Source of the DNA: Janthinobacterium tructae
Lineage (GTDB): Bacteria > Pseudomonadota > Gammaproteobacteria > Burkholderiales > Burkholderiaceae_D
Length of the DNA stretch: 64,000 nt
Reading direction: 5' to 3'
Assembly: GCF_006517255.1 (NCBI RefSeq)
Contig: NZ_CP041185.1
Span: 5,270,001 to 5,334,000, forward strand
Part shown: positions 31,584 through 40,393 of the stretch, one piece after another
Position numbering within the stretch: the stretch's first letter is position 1
Layout: each line of letters starts with the position of its first letter
The notes under the pieces: model-generated
What the model saw: the letters and a program-made list of their open reading frames with translations, nothing else
What the model was told of the DNA's origin: nothing
The model's database searches: none
Made by a program: the position numbers and the translations under genes

Positions 31584-31850
31584 CGTCAGCAACTGTTGCC
31601 AACGTGCATTTTCAGCACTGCCATCCTCGGCAAATGTGATGGTGCGGCGCGCGGTGGGCGCGTCAACGGTGATCTGCCAGCGGGGGATATCGGCACCCAG
31701 CTGTTCTCCCGTGGCTTGCTGATGCGTGAAAAAGCCGCTGCTGGCCAGTGCCGCTTCCAGTCCGGGGCCAGCCGGATGGGCCTGCGTATCGATGTCATAC
31801 TGTTCACTCAGGCCGGCAAAGCCGCCGCTGCTGCGGGCTGAAATTTTCAT
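31563..31850 (-). CDS. Emfourin-like inhibitor of M4 metalloprotease
   Basis: 95 residues starting MKISARSSGGFAGLSEQYDIDT and ending WQQLLTQIRASA. The N-terminal GGFAG and the ITVDAPTARRTITFAEDG pattern resemble emfourin (protealysin inhibitor), whose N terminus enters the protease active site. No signal peptide is present, so it is cytoplasmic. AAGGAG precedes the ATG. It lies 101 nt downstream of an M4-type protease on the same strand, the arrangement known for protealysin and emfourin. The family call is from pattern memory and should be confirmed by a profile search. Confidence 0.72.
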   Translation of the reverse strand: MKISARSSGGFAGLSEQYDIDTQAHPAGPGLEAALASSGFFTHQQATGEQLGADIPRWQITVDAPTARRTITFAEDGSAENARWQQLLTQIRASA

Positions 31851-31951
31851 GCTGCTCCTTGTTGTCGATGTTGGTGGGGCCAGTCTGGCAGGTTTGAAGC
31901 GGGCGCGCTGGTGCGCTGGTGTATTGCGCTGGTACTGCGCTGTCGTACTTT

Positions 31952-33349
31952 CTAGCGTGCGCCGTAACTGCGGCACCAGGCGGCCAGCGCTTCGCGCTCC
32001 GCTTCCAGCAATTGATCCGACTCGCTGTATTCCGCGTGGTTCATGGTACCGCAGCAGGCGCGCCTGTCTTGCACGGCACCATCCCCGTCGACGATGTCGG
32101 CGGCAAAGCTCATTTGGCCATCTTCTGTCATGGCATTCGCCTTGAGCACTTCGCGCACGGTAAAGCTGTTGCGGATGTAGTCCAGGTAGGCGCCATTGCC
32201 GTCGGCCTCGGCGATCGTCAGCATGTGGCCAGCCACGTCGGCATACGTGGCGGCTTGCTCGGGCGACGCCACCAGGGCGCGCAGGACCAGGCTGCGCAGG
32301 TAGTCGCCGCAGCGGTGCAGCACGGCCGCGTCGTCTTCCAGCTGGGGCTGGCGTTCGTGGGCAAAGATGTCGGCCAGGATGTCGTAGATGGCCCCTGTAA
32401 ACACTTGCGAGATGGCGTGGACTTCCGTGCCTGCTTCCGACAACTTGATGTCGTTGTCGGCATTGCGCAAGCCGTTAGGCCGGCCCAGGGCCAGGCCGAA
32501 CTGTTCCGCCAGGTCGGCCAGGAAGGTCTTGTCGTGCAGGTCGGACTTGGTTTGGGCAATCACCGCTTCCACCTGGTCCAGCTGCGACAGGGCCAGGAAG
32601 ATGGCGGTCAGGTCGCCGAACGATTCGTGCAAGCCGCCCGTTTGCGGTGGATTGTTACTGAGCAGCCAGTTCGGCTTGAGGCCATCGAGCACGGCGTGCC
32701 CCGTTTCATGCGAGACGATGTCGAGCGAGCGGCAGGTGTAGACGCGCTCGGTGGCGCCGCTGGGGATGAAGTCGCCGAACTTGAGGGCCTTGTCGCTGCG
32801 GCTGTAGTACGCGTTCATCACATTGGGCAAGCCGTGCGGGAACACACGCAGGGGCGCTGTATTGCTGGCGCTATTCCATTGCCAGGGCAGGGGCGGCGCC
32901 GTGTCGTTGCTGGCCAGTGCGCGCTGGTACATGGTGAGCGTCATGCGCACGATGGCAAAGGTGTGCACGGCATCGAACTGGTCCGTGTTGGGCGAGACGA
33001 TGAAGTCGCCGAAGGCATTCGGGCTGACCTGCGCGATGCCCGGTTCGCCAAACGTGATGCGCGCGTCGCGCGGGCCTTGCAGGATCAGGCCGGGCAAGAA
33101 GGCCTTGCGCGTGCCCAGGTCGCTGACGGACGGGTCTTGCTTCCAGATCAGCACGCGCGAACCGACGGGCACGGCGGCCAGGTTGCGGGCCGTTGCCTCG
33201 CTCAGGCGCGGCGGGCCCGGCTGCAGGGTCAGTTGCGCATTTTTGCGGTGCTGGCGGTACGGCGCCGAGGGGGTAGGGACATAGCCGACGGGCAGGGACA
33301 CGCATTTGGTCAGCACGGCTTCGACCGGCACGATGACTTTCTGGTCCAT
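31952..33349 (-). CDS. M4-type (thermolysin/protealysin-like) metallopeptidase
   Basis: Zinc protease of 465 residues. HETGH (214-218) supplies two His ligands and the catalytic Glu, GGLHESFGD supplies the third ligand Glu242, and EVHAISQVFTGAIYDIL (His311) corresponds to the thermolysin transition-state His. There is no signal peptide, and the N-terminal 200 residues do not look like the long FTP propeptide of secreted thermolysins. A cytoplasmic role like that of protealysin is therefore plausible, held in check by the emfourin-like protein downstream. GGAGA precedes the ATG. Confidence 0.82.
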   Translation of the reverse strand: MDQKVIVPVEAVLTKCVSLPVGYVPTPSAPYRQHRKNAQLTLQPGPPRLSEATARNLAAVPVGSRVLIWKQDPSVSDLGTRKAFLPGLILQGPRDARITFGEPGIAQVSPNAFGDFIVSPNTDQFDAVHTFAIVRMTLTMYQRALASNDTAPPLPWQWNSASNTAPLRVFPHGLPNVMNAYYSRSDKALKFGDFIPSGATERVYTCRSLDIVSHETGHAVLDGLKPNWLLSNNPPQTGGLHESFGDLTAIFLALSQLDQVEAVIAQTKSDLHDKTFLADLAEQFGLALGRPNGLRNADNDIKLSEAGTEVHAISQVFTGAIYDILADIFAHERQPQLEDDAAVLHRCGDYLRSLVLRALVASPEQAATYADVAGHMLTIAEADGNGAYLDYIRNSFTVREVLKANAMTEDGQMSFAADIVDGDGAVQDRRACCGTMNHAEYSESDQLLEAEREALAAWCRSYGAR

Positions 33350-33548
33350 GGTAGCTCTCCAAGATACGCGCAGCTGGAATTGGAATAGTCGTCCCGCTTC
33401 GGTGTATCCGGTTTGATCCCGCGCAAACGAGATGCGGGACGGCGGGCGTTTTTTGCCAGGCCAGTGCCCGCTGCGGCCGCGCCTGCCGCATGGTGGCTGG
33501 TATGATGCTGGCCGTAGGGCCCCGTTTTTATAATAAAAGGATCGTTTG

Positions 33549-33833
33549 ATGGCGGATATAAATATAGTTCAGCAACATAAGCTGACAGCAGCAAAGGCGC
33601 GCGAAGCGGCGCAGCAAGTGGCCGACAAGCTGGCCCAGGAATATGACCTGGCGTGCGCCTGGGATGGCGACGTGCTGCGCTTCGAGCGCAGCGGCGTCGA
33701 TGGTTCGCTGACTCTGGAAAAAGAGCAGGCGCAACTGCAAATCAAGCTGGGCTTCATGCTCAGCGCCTTTGCTTCCACCATCGAAGGCAAAATTGCCGAG
33801 AAGATGCGCAAGGTGTTTACCGAAGCAGTTTGA
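33549..33833 (+). CDS. Polyhydroxyalkanoic acid system family protein
   Basis: 94 residues starting MADINIVQQHKLTAAKAREAAQQVADKLAQEYDL, then WDGDVLRFERSGVDGSLTLEK and IEGKIAEKMRKVF. This matches the small PHA granule-region family found near PHA genes in proteobacteria, possibly a granule-associated or regulatory protein. The ATG at 33549 has AAAGGA upstream. It is monocistronic, with a terminator hairpin after it. phaZ lies 3 kb away on the other strand. Confidence 0.75.
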   Translation: MADINIVQQHKLTAAKAREAAQQVADKLAQEYDLACAWDGDVLRFERSGVDGSLTLEKEQAQLQIKLGFMLSAFASTIEGKIAEKMRKVFTEAV

Positions 33834-33893
33834 TGGCGTTCCACCCGCTTGTCTCGCACCCTGTTTGGTGCTAGGGCAAGCGTGGCAGCGATG

Positions 33894-33934
33894 GGCGAAA
33901 AGACGATGCAAACACGTCGCTTTTCGCCTTTTTT
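33894..33934 (+). terminator. Terminator after the PHA-system gene
   Basis: GGCGAAAAG (33894-33902) pairs with CTTTTCGCC (33920-33928), followed by six T residues. Confidence 0.75.
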
Positions 33935-33988
33935 GCGTCTGACTGTACGCTGACGAACATTGCTAGCACATTTCTATTTGGAAAGCCA

Positions 33989-34018
33989 TTGGACTTTGGT
34001 GGATTTTTGCGTTATACT
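33989..34018 (+). promoter_or_regulatory. Promoter upstream of proVWX
   Basis: TTGGAC (33989-33994), an 18-nt spacer and TATACT (34013-34018) form a good sigma-70-type promoter. It implies a leader of nearly 400 nt before the proV start. Confidence 0.6.
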
Positions 34019-34413
34019 TGAGTCATATTTACAACAGCTACACCGCGTTTCACCTTCTGCTTCGCAGTACTCTCCGCTCGCTGAGTGGTGAATAATTCTT
34101 CGGGTTTTACACCCGCATCCAGTTAAAAGTAGATTGGTCGATTTTTTCGGTCAAATACATTTGGTGCCATGTATTTGCATGGCGCTAGCGTTGTTAAAAG
34201 TCCTGAACCACAGCCTCTTTTAGCACGCACACGGCACCCCGGCACCGGCTTTGGCCATCCGCTGGTCATACGCGTGTCACCCCCTGTTTACTGTCGCTCC
34301 CGTGTGCTTTTGCGCCGTGGCGTAGCCGACGCAACAGGGTTTGCTGATTCCCGCCGCAAGCTAGCAGCTTGCTGGGTTTCATTCCATTCGTCAAATCGAG
34401 GGAGAACCACATC
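34019..34413 (+). other. Long leader region of proV
   Basis: About 390 nt without a supportable gene between the predicted promoter and the proV start. It contains a perfect inverted repeat, CAAATACAT-N8-ATGTATTTG (34152-34177), that could be an operator or hairpin. A regulatory RNA leader is possible, but no known riboswitch was recognised. Confidence 0.4.
34152..34177. repeat. 9-bp perfect inverted repeat upstream of proV
   Basis: CAAATACAT and ATGTATTTG flank TTGGTGCC. It lies about 260 nt upstream of the proV start. It is compatible with a dimeric regulator site or an RNA hairpin. Confidence 0.55.
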
Positions 34414-35646
34414 GTGGCAAAACAAATCATTATCGACCATGTGTTCAAAGTGTTCGGCGACAAGCCAGAAGAAGCACTTGAACTCGTCCGCAAGGGCGCC
34501 AGCAAGCAGGATATCCTGGCCAAGACCGACTGCACCATCGGCGTCTTCGACGCCACCTTTACCATTGAAGCGGGCGAGATCTTCGTCATCATGGGCCTGT
34601 CCGGTTCCGGCAAGTCGACCCTGGTGCGCATGCTGAACCGCCTGATCGAGCCGACCGCCGGCCGCATCCTGATCGATGGCAACGACATCAACACCTTGCC
34701 GGACGCCCAGTTGCGTGCCCTGCGCCGCAAGGACATCAGCATGGTGTTCCAGTCGTTCGCGCTGCTGCCGCAAATTACCGTGCTCGACAACACTGCCTTC
34801 GGCATGGAACTGGCAGGCATGCCCAAGGCCGAGCGCCATGCGCTGGCCCAGCAAGCGCTGGAGCAGGTAGGCCTGGACGGCTACGGCGCCAGCTATCCCG
34901 ACGAATTGTCGGGCGGCATGCAGCAGCGCGTGGGCCTGGCCCGTGCGCTGGCTTGCGATCCATCGATTTTGCTGATGGATGAAGCGTTTTCCGCGCTCGA
35001 TCCGATTATCCGTACGGAAATGCAATCGGAACTGCTGCGCTTGCAGCAGATCAAGCGCCGCACCATCGTCTTCATTTCGCATGACCTCGACGAAGCCATG
35101 CGCATCGGTGACCGCGTTGCCATCATGAAAGACGGCCACGTGGTGCAAGTAGGCACACCGGAAGAAATTTTGCGTAAACCGGCCAACGATTATGTGCGCA
35201 ACTTCGTGCGCGGCGTCGATGCTGCGGCCGTCTTCAAGGCCAGCGATATTGCCCGCAAGAGCCAGATCGTGGTGTCGGAATCGCCGAGCCGCGGTTCGCG
35301 CGCCGCGCTGTCGATGCTGGAAGAGCAGGATCGCGCGTTTGCCTACGTCGTCAATCCGCAGCGCAAGTTCCTCGGCGTCGTCTCGGTCGATTCGCTGCGC
35401 AGTGCGCTCGACGGCCATGTGGGACCGCTGGGCCTGGCACATGCCTATCTGCCCGACGTGCAGACCATCAATGCAGATGAGCCAGTCGCCGGCCTGTTCG
35501 GCCAGGTGGCGCAACTGCCCTACGCCGTCCCTGTGGTGGCCAATGACGGCAGCTTCCGCGGCGCCATCAGCAAGACAACCTTGCTGAAGTTCCTCGACCG
35601 CGATACGCCAGCCATAGCCGAACAACAACAGAAAGGACAAGCATGA
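34414..35646 (+). CDS. proV: Glycine betaine/proline ABC transporter ATPase ProV
   Basis: 410 residues from a GTG start with AGGGAGA upstream. The start matches the family N terminus, whereas a longer frame from 34369 adds unrelated residues. Walker A is GLSGSGKST (61-69), the signature LSGGMQQR (165-172) and Walker B ILLMDE (185-190). Two CBS-type regions follow in the C-terminal third ([23 protein letters not shown]), which in this family sense ionic strength. Its stop overlaps the proW start by 4 nt. Confidence 0.94.
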   Translation: MAKQIIIDHVFKVFGDKPEEALELVRKGASKQDILAKTDCTIGVFDATFTIEAGEIFVIMGLSGSGKSTLVRMLNRLIEPTAGRILIDGNDINTLPDAQLRALRRKDISMVFQSFALLPQITVLDNTAFGMELAGMPKAERHALAQQALEQVGLDGYGASYPDELSGGMQQRVGLARALACDPSILLMDEAFSALDPIIRTEMQSELLRLQQIKRRTIVFISHDLDEAMRIGDRVAIMKDGHVVQVGTPEEILRKPANDYVRNFVRGVDAAAVFKASDIARKSQIVVSESPSRGSRAALSMLEEQDRAFAYVVNPQRKFLGVVSVDSLRSALDGHVGPLGLAHAYLPDVQTINADEPVAGLFGQVAQLPYAVPVVANDGSFRGAISKTTLLKFLDRDTPAIAEQQQKGQA

Positions 35647-36746
35647 ACCCAAGCACCGTTTCTACCGTAGAACCTGTTGTTGAACAGGCCGCCCAGATCA
35701 ATCCCTGGGCGCTGACGCCGCCCACCGACGCCAGCACCGCATGGCTCGACGCCGCCGCGCCTGCCGTGCAGCCGGAACAGGCGTCCGGCTTTCACCTGAC
35801 ACAGATTTTCGATGGCTCGCTGCCGCTGGAAAGCTGGATCAACCAGGGCCTGGGCTGGGTCGTGGCGCATTTCCGCCCGTTCTTCCAGGCCGTGCGCGCG
35901 CCGATCGACAGCGTATTGTCCGGCGTGGAAGGCGTGCTGCTGGCCGCTCCGTCGCTGACGGTGATCGCCATCATCGGCTTGCTGGCATGGCAATTTACCA
36001 GCCGCACCCTGGCCATCGGCACCGTGCTGGCGCTGCTGCTCGTGTCGATGCTGGGCATCTGGCCGGAAGCCATGACGACCTTGTCGCTGGTGTTGACGTC
36101 GCTGGCCTTCTGTCTGGCAATCGGCTTGCCGTTGGGCATTTTCCTTGCCAGCAGTGACCGCGCACAGAATATCTTGCGCCCCTTGCTGGACGCCATGCAG
36201 ACCACGCCTGCCTTTGTTTACCTGGTGCCGGTGGTGATGCTGTTTGGTATCGGTAATGCGCCAGGCGTGATCGTGACGATCATCTTCGCCCTGCCGCCGC
36301 TGGTGCGCCTGACCAACCTGGGTATCCGCCAGGTGCGTCCGGACCTGATCGAAGCGGCCCGTGCCTATGGCGCTTCGCCGTGGCAGTTGCTGACCCGCGT
36401 GCAGTTTCCGCTGGCCATGCCGTCCATCATGGCCGGTATCAACCAGTCGCTGATGCTGTCGCTGTCGATGGTCGTGATCGCCTCGATGATCGCCGTCGGT
36501 GGCCTGGGTCAGATGGTGCTGCGCGGTATTGGTCGCCTGGACATGGGCCTGGCAACCGTGGGTGGCCTGGGCATCGTGCTGCTGGCCATCACCCTGGACC
36601 GTTTGACGCAAGCGATGGGTCAGCCGCGCCGTGGCGTGCGCCACTGGTATCAGACGGGTCCCGCCGGTTTCGTGCTGCGCCTGGTGCGCGGCAATACGAA
36701 GAAAAATAATGTTGAACAGCAAGCAACGCTGGCCAACGCACAATAA
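35643..36746 (+). CDS. proW: Glycine betaine/proline ABC transporter permease ProW
   Basis: 367 residues. A hydrophilic N-terminal part of about 70 residues is followed by membrane helices with the permease coupling region [32 protein letters not shown]. It is the inner-membrane channel of the osmoprotectant importer. It is coupled to proV by a 4-nt overlap and followed by proX after 9 nt. Confidence 0.94.
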   Translation: MNPSTVSTVEPVVEQAAQINPWALTPPTDASTAWLDAAAPAVQPEQASGFHLTQIFDGSLPLESWINQGLGWVVAHFRPFFQAVRAPIDSVLSGVEGVLLAAPSLTVIAIIGLLAWQFTSRTLAIGTVLALLLVSMLGIWPEAMTTLSLVLTSLAFCLAIGLPLGIFLASSDRAQNILRPLLDAMQTTPAFVYLVPVVMLFGIGNAPGVIVTIIFALPPLVRLTNLGIRQVRPDLIEAARAYGASPWQLLTRVQFPLAMPSIMAGINQSLMLSLSMVVIASMIAVGGLGQMVLRGIGRLDMGLATVGGLGIVLLAITLDRLTQAMGQPRRGVRHWYQTGPAGFVLRLVRGNTKKNNVEQQATLANAQ

Positions 36747-36755
36747 AGGAACCAC

Positions 36756-37814
36756 ATGCATCAAATTGACAATTTTAAAGTGACGCAAAAATCGCAACGC
36801 AAGTTCCAGCTGTTTTCCGCCCTGGCGATCGCCGCCCTGGCCCTGACCACCAGCCTGGCCATGGCGCAAACGCCGGCCGCCTCCGCCAATGAGTTACCCG
36901 GCAAGGGCGTCAAGGTGCAGCCGCTGCAAAGCTCGATCGCGGAAGAAACCTTCCAGACCATGCTGGTCGACAAGGCCCTGGAAAGGCTGGGCTACGAAGT
37001 GCAGCCGATCAAGGAAGTGGAATACCCGACCGCACATATCGCCATCGCCAACGGTGACGCCACCTTCATGGCCGTGCATTGGGACCCGATGCACAAGGAT
37101 TTTTATAACAATGCGGGCGGCGACGCCAAGTTGTTGCGCACCGGCCAGTATGCGGGGCCTGCCGCGCAAGGTTATCTGATCGACAAGGCGACTGCGGAAA
37201 AGTACAACATCACGAATATCGACCAGTTGCGCGATCCCACCCTGGCCAAGCTGTTCGACCATGATGGCGACGGCAAGGCTGATTTGACGGGTTGCAACCC
37301 CGGCTGGGGCTGCGAAGCGCTGATCGAGAAGCACATGGATGCGTACAAATTGCGCAAGACGGTGACGCACGTGCAGGGCAGCTATGCGGCCCTGATCGCC
37401 GATACCCTGGGCCGCTACAAGCGTGGCGAACCGATCCTGTACTACACGTGGACGCCGTACTGGGTGAGTGGCGTGCTGGTGCCGGGCAAGGACGTGGTCT
37501 GGCTGAAAGTGCCATTCTCGGCTAATCCGGACAAGGTGAATACCCGCCTCGACGAGGGCAGCGATTACGGCTTTGCCGTCAACACGGCGCGCATCGTGTC
37601 CAACAAGGCCTGGGCGGAGAAAAATCCGGCCGCCGCCAAGCTGTTCGAGGTGATGCAACTGCCCGTGGCCGATATCAATGCGCAGAACGAGCGCATGCGC
37701 CGCGGCGAAAGCACGCAAGCCGATATCGCGCGCCATACGGCCGGCTGGATCAAGTACCACCAGCAGACGTTTGATGGCTGGATCGCGCGAGCGCTGGCGG
37801 CGGCCAAAAAGTAA
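36756..37814 (+). CDS. proX: Glycine betaine/proline-binding protein ProX
   Basis: 352 residues with a signal peptide cleaved near AMA (residue 37). The mature part has the ProX pattern [45 protein letters not shown], and a Trp-rich ligand region ([26 protein letters not shown]). Trp boxes in this family bind quaternary ammonium compounds. It completes a full proVWX operon, expected to be osmotically induced. Confidence 0.94.
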   Translation: MHQIDNFKVTQKSQRKFQLFSALAIAALALTTSLAMAQTPAASANELPGKGVKVQPLQSSIAEETFQTMLVDKALERLGYEVQPIKEVEYPTAHIAIANGDATFMAVHWDPMHKDFYNNAGGDAKLLRTGQYAGPAAQGYLIDKATAEKYNITNIDQLRDPTLAKLFDHDGDGKADLTGCNPGWGCEALIEKHMDAYKLRKTVTHVQGSYAALIADTLGRYKRGEPILYYTWTPYWVSGVLVPGKDVVWLKVPFSANPDKVNTRLDEGSDYGFAVNTARIVSNKAWAEKNPAAAKLFEVMQLPVADINAQNERMRRGESTQADIARHTAGWIKYHQQTFDGWIARALAAAKK

Positions 37815-37842
37815 GTTTTAACGCCGTTTCAACATGTAAGAG

Positions 37843-37863
37843 TGGCTACCGTTTTGGTAGCCA
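37843..37863 (+). terminator. proVWX terminator hairpin
   Basis: Stem TGGCTACC/GGTAGCCA with loop GTTTT lies 28 nt after proX. Only a short T stretch follows, so strength is uncertain. Confidence 0.55.
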
Positions 37864-37905
37864 TTTCGACGTTAACGGCCTGTTTTCGTGATTTTTTGTG
37901 AGTTT

Positions 37906-38376
37906 TCAGGCATTTTTGGCCAGTTTCAGGTGCAAAATCGGGAAAGGCTTGCCGAATGGATCAAGCGGCGAGCGGTTTTCCACGATAAAGCCCAGGTGCT
38001 GGTAAAAGCCATATGCCTGCGTGTTGTGTTCGTTGACATCGACGGCCGTGGCGCCCAGGGCCGCGAGGGCATGCTGAACCAGCGCGCTGCCGGCGCCGCT
38101 GCCGCGCTGGTCGGGATGCACGAACAGCATCTCGATCCTCGCGTGCTCGACGCACAGGAAGGCATACGCGACGCCATCATCGGCGCGCAGCACGTGCAGC
38201 AGGCGCTCGGCCGCCACCCTGGCCAGCTCATCGCGGACGAAGGGCATCAGGAAGGCGATATCGCTATCGGCAAGAAAATCGTGGGTGGCGCGTACGGACA
38301 GGTGCCAGACGTCGAACAAGCGGGGCAGGTCGGCGGCATCGGCCAGCGAAACCCGGGAAATCGGTGATGGTGTCAT
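37906..38376 (-). CDS. GNAT-family N-acetyltransferase
   Basis: 156 residues with the acetyl-CoA-binding region IEMLFVHPDQRGSGAGSALVQHAL (Q/RxxGxG/A type) and the C-terminal DVNEHNTQAYGFYQHLGF typical of GNATs. The substrate is not evident. It is convergent with proX and stands alone, with the acyl-CoA-binding protein gene 47 nt upstream on the same strand. Confidence 0.85.
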   Translation of the reverse strand: MTPSPISRVSLADAADLPRLFDVWHLSVRATHDFLADSDIAFLMPFVRDELARVAAERLLHVLRADDGVAYAFLCVEHARIEMLFVHPDQRGSGAGSALVQHALAALGATAVDVNEHNTQAYGFYQHLGFIVENRSPLDPFGKPFPILHLKLAKNA

Positions 38377-38388
38377 GCAGAAATTATA

Positions 38389-38412
38389 CTGCCCCGGCAG
38401 TTGTCGGGGCAG
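38389..38412. terminator. Hairpin after the acyl-CoA-binding protein gene
   Basis: Perfect 8-bp stem CTGCCCCG/CGGGGCAG with an 8-nt loop, 12 nt beyond the stop of the acyl-CoA-binding protein gene. The T-tract is poor, so it may be weak or serve stability. Confidence 0.45.
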
Positions 38413-38423
38413 GAGAGCGACGA

Positions 38424-38678
38424 TCAGTCCTTCAAATCTTCGATCAGGTCGATGTATTGCTGTTGCGCCTCTTCCTTCGAGGTGCCGGCCAGGGCCGCCC
38501 AGGCGTCAAACTTGGCGCGGTTGACGAAGTCGGTCATGCCAGGACGCTCGCCCGTGGCGTCGCCGCTCGAGGCTTGCTTGAACAAGGCGTAAATTTTCAA
38601 CAAGGTCATATTGTCCGGACGCTCGGACAGGGTCTTGGAATCGAGCTGCGCTTGTTCGAATTGCTCTTGTAAACTCAT
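38424..38678 (-). CDS. Acyl-CoA-binding protein (ACBP)
   Basis: 84 residues of the four-helix ACBP fold: MSLQEQFEQAQLDSKTL, then MTLLKIYALFKQASSGDATGERPG and AKFDAWAALAGTSKEEAQQQYIDLI. It binds long-chain acyl-CoA in the cytoplasm. ACBP is mostly eukaryotic but is known in some proteobacteria, including Burkholderiales. The length is normal. Confidence 0.93.
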   Translation of the reverse strand: MSLQEQFEQAQLDSKTLSERPDNMTLLKIYALFKQASSGDATGERPGMTDFVNRAKFDAWAALAGTSKEEAQQQYIDLIEDLKD

Positions 38679-38804
38679 GATGGCTCCTGTGTGCTGATGG
38701 AATCGCTGGAAAAGTGCGGCAGGCCCGGCGGAGTGGCCACCGTGCGTGCTGCAGTGCCTGACATCATAGTGAAAAAAGCGCGCCGTGCATTAGAGGGGAT
38801 ACTC

Positions 38805-38833
38805 AAAAAAAAACGCCGTCACAAGGACGGCGT
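38805..38833 (-). terminator. FKBP gene terminator
   Basis: Stem ACGCCGTC/GACGGCGT with an ACAAG loop, followed on the minus strand by a run of T residues. It lies 36 nt after the FKBP stop. Confidence 0.85.
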
Positions 38834-38868
38834 CTGGCGGCAGGCAGTGTCTGGACTGCCTGGCAGCT

Positions 38869-39225
38869 TTATACGCCCAGCAGTTCGACGTCGAAAATCA
38901 GGGTGGCGTTCGGTGGAATCGCGCCGCCGGCGCCGCGTGCGCCATAGCCCAGTGCTGCCGGGATGATCAGCTGGCGCTTGCCGCCCACTTTCATGCCTTG
39001 CACGCCTTCGTCCCAACCTTGAATGACGCGGCCGGCACCCAGCGGGAATTCGAATGGGTCGTTGCGGTCTTTGCTCGAGTCAAATTTCGAACCGGCGCTG
39101 CCGTCGTCGTTTTGCAGCCAGCCTGTGTAATGCACGACAACATTGTTGCCGGCTTGCGCTTCAGCGCCTTCGCCGACGACGGTATCGATGTATTGCAGGC
39201 CGGAAGCGGTAGTGGTGGTGGTCAT
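38869..39225 (-). CDS. FKBP-type peptidyl-prolyl cis-trans isomerase
   Basis: 118 residues, a single FKBP domain: VVVHYTGWLQNDDGSAGSKFDSS, PFEFPLGAGRVIQGWDEGVQGMKVGGKRQLIIPAALGYG and NATLIFDVELL. Active-site aromatics are conserved. No signal peptide, so cytoplasmic. The start at 39225 has AAGGA upstream; the longer frame to 39513 overlaps the promoter side and is rejected. It is divergent from the propeller gene. Confidence 0.95.
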   Translation of the reverse strand: MTTTTTASGLQYIDTVVGEGAEAQAGNNVVVHYTGWLQNDDGSAGSKFDSSKDRNDPFEFPLGAGRVIQGWDEGVQGMKVGGKRQLIIPAALGYGARGAGGAIPPNATLIFDVELLGV

Positions 39226-39421
39226 GATAATCCTTGTGTAGGCGATGAAAGCTTCAGATTGTAGAGCAATGAGTTGCAAAGCGCCATTCCAGGCGCGGCA
39301 CAGGGAAAAAGGGCAAATGACGGCGATGTGTGGCTGCCGGCAGCATTTAAGGGGGATTTCACACAATAAATACAGTGTTCCACGTAAAATGCCTGTTTTG
39401 TATTTAACAGTGATTTCTTCC

Positions 39422-40393
39422 ATGTTCCGCAGTCTACGCCGCCTTGTTTTTTCCTCGCTGTGCCTGGTTTCCGCAATATCGACGGCGCAAGCCGAAGTGG
39501 TGGTGGTGCTCAATTCCCGTGATGCTACGGTGCAACTGCTGGACCAGAAAACCTATGCTCCCCTGTCCACCTTTGCCGTCGGCAAGGAACCGCATCACCT
39601 GATGGAAACGCCGGACGGCAAGTCGCTGATCGTTGCCAGTTCCGTCGGCAATGAACTGATTTTCCTCGACCCCGTGTCGGGCCAGATCCAGCGCCGCATC
39701 AGCAATATTCTCGACCCGTACCAGATCGGCTTTTCGCCGGACCAGAAATGGTTCATCTCGAACTCGCTGCGCCTGGACCGCATCGACCTGTACCGCTACG
39801 ACGGCAAGAACCTGACACTGGCCAAGCGCATCCCATTGCCAAAATTGCCCAGCCATATGGCCTTCACGGCCGACAGCACCATGGCTTTCATTACGCAGCA
39901 GGGCAGCAACCAGGTCAGCGCCATCGACCTGGCCACGCAGACGGTGAAATGGACCATGCCTGTCGGTCCGGCGCCGGCCGGCATCACGATGACGCCCGAC
40001 GGCAAGCATTTGCTGGTGGGCATCATGGGCAGCGATTACGTGGAAGTGATCGACTGGCGCACGCAAAAGACCGTCAAGCGCATCAAGGCGGGCGCCGGCA
40101 CGCATAATTTCCGCGCGCTCGGTGACAATCGCATGACGTTTGTCTCGAACCGCGTGTCAAACACGATCAACATCATCGACCAGAAAACTCTGGAAAACGT
40201 GGGCACCATCAATGTGCCCGGTGGCCCGGACTGCATGGAGATCACGCCCGATGGCAAGACGATGTGGGTGACCTTGCGCTGGATCAAGAAAGTGGCCGTA
40301 ATCGACCTGACCACGCGCAAGGTGATCAAGACCATACCGGTGGGCCGCTCGCCGCATGGCGTGTATTTCGCCACTCACTCGCCGCGCATGTGA
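39422..40393 (+). CDS. Exported YncE-like beta-propeller protein
   Basis: 323 residues with a signal peptide (MFRSLRRLVFSSLCLVSAISTAQA). The rest is a run of about seven blade repeats of the YVTN/NHL type (VVVVLNSRDATVQLLDQ, VGKEPHHLMETPDGKSLIVAS, VGPAPAGITMTPDGKHLLVG). It is periplasmic and presumably a binding scaffold. It is the first gene of a coupled set; its TGA overlaps the next ATG. The partner or ligand is unknown. Confidence 0.82.
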   Translation: MFRSLRRLVFSSLCLVSAISTAQAEVVVVLNSRDATVQLLDQKTYAPLSTFAVGKEPHHLMETPDGKSLIVASSVGNELIFLDPVSGQIQRRISNILDPYQIGFSPDQKWFISNSLRLDRIDLYRYDGKNLTLAKRIPLPKLPSHMAFTADSTMAFITQQGSNQVSAIDLATQTVKWTMPVGPAPAGITMTPDGKHLLVGIMGSDYVEVIDWRTQKTVKRIKAGAGTHNFRALGDNRMTFVSNRVSNTINIIDQKTLENVGTINVPGGPDCMEITPDGKTMWVTLRWIKKVAVIDLTTRKVIKTIPVGRSPHGVYFATHSPRM

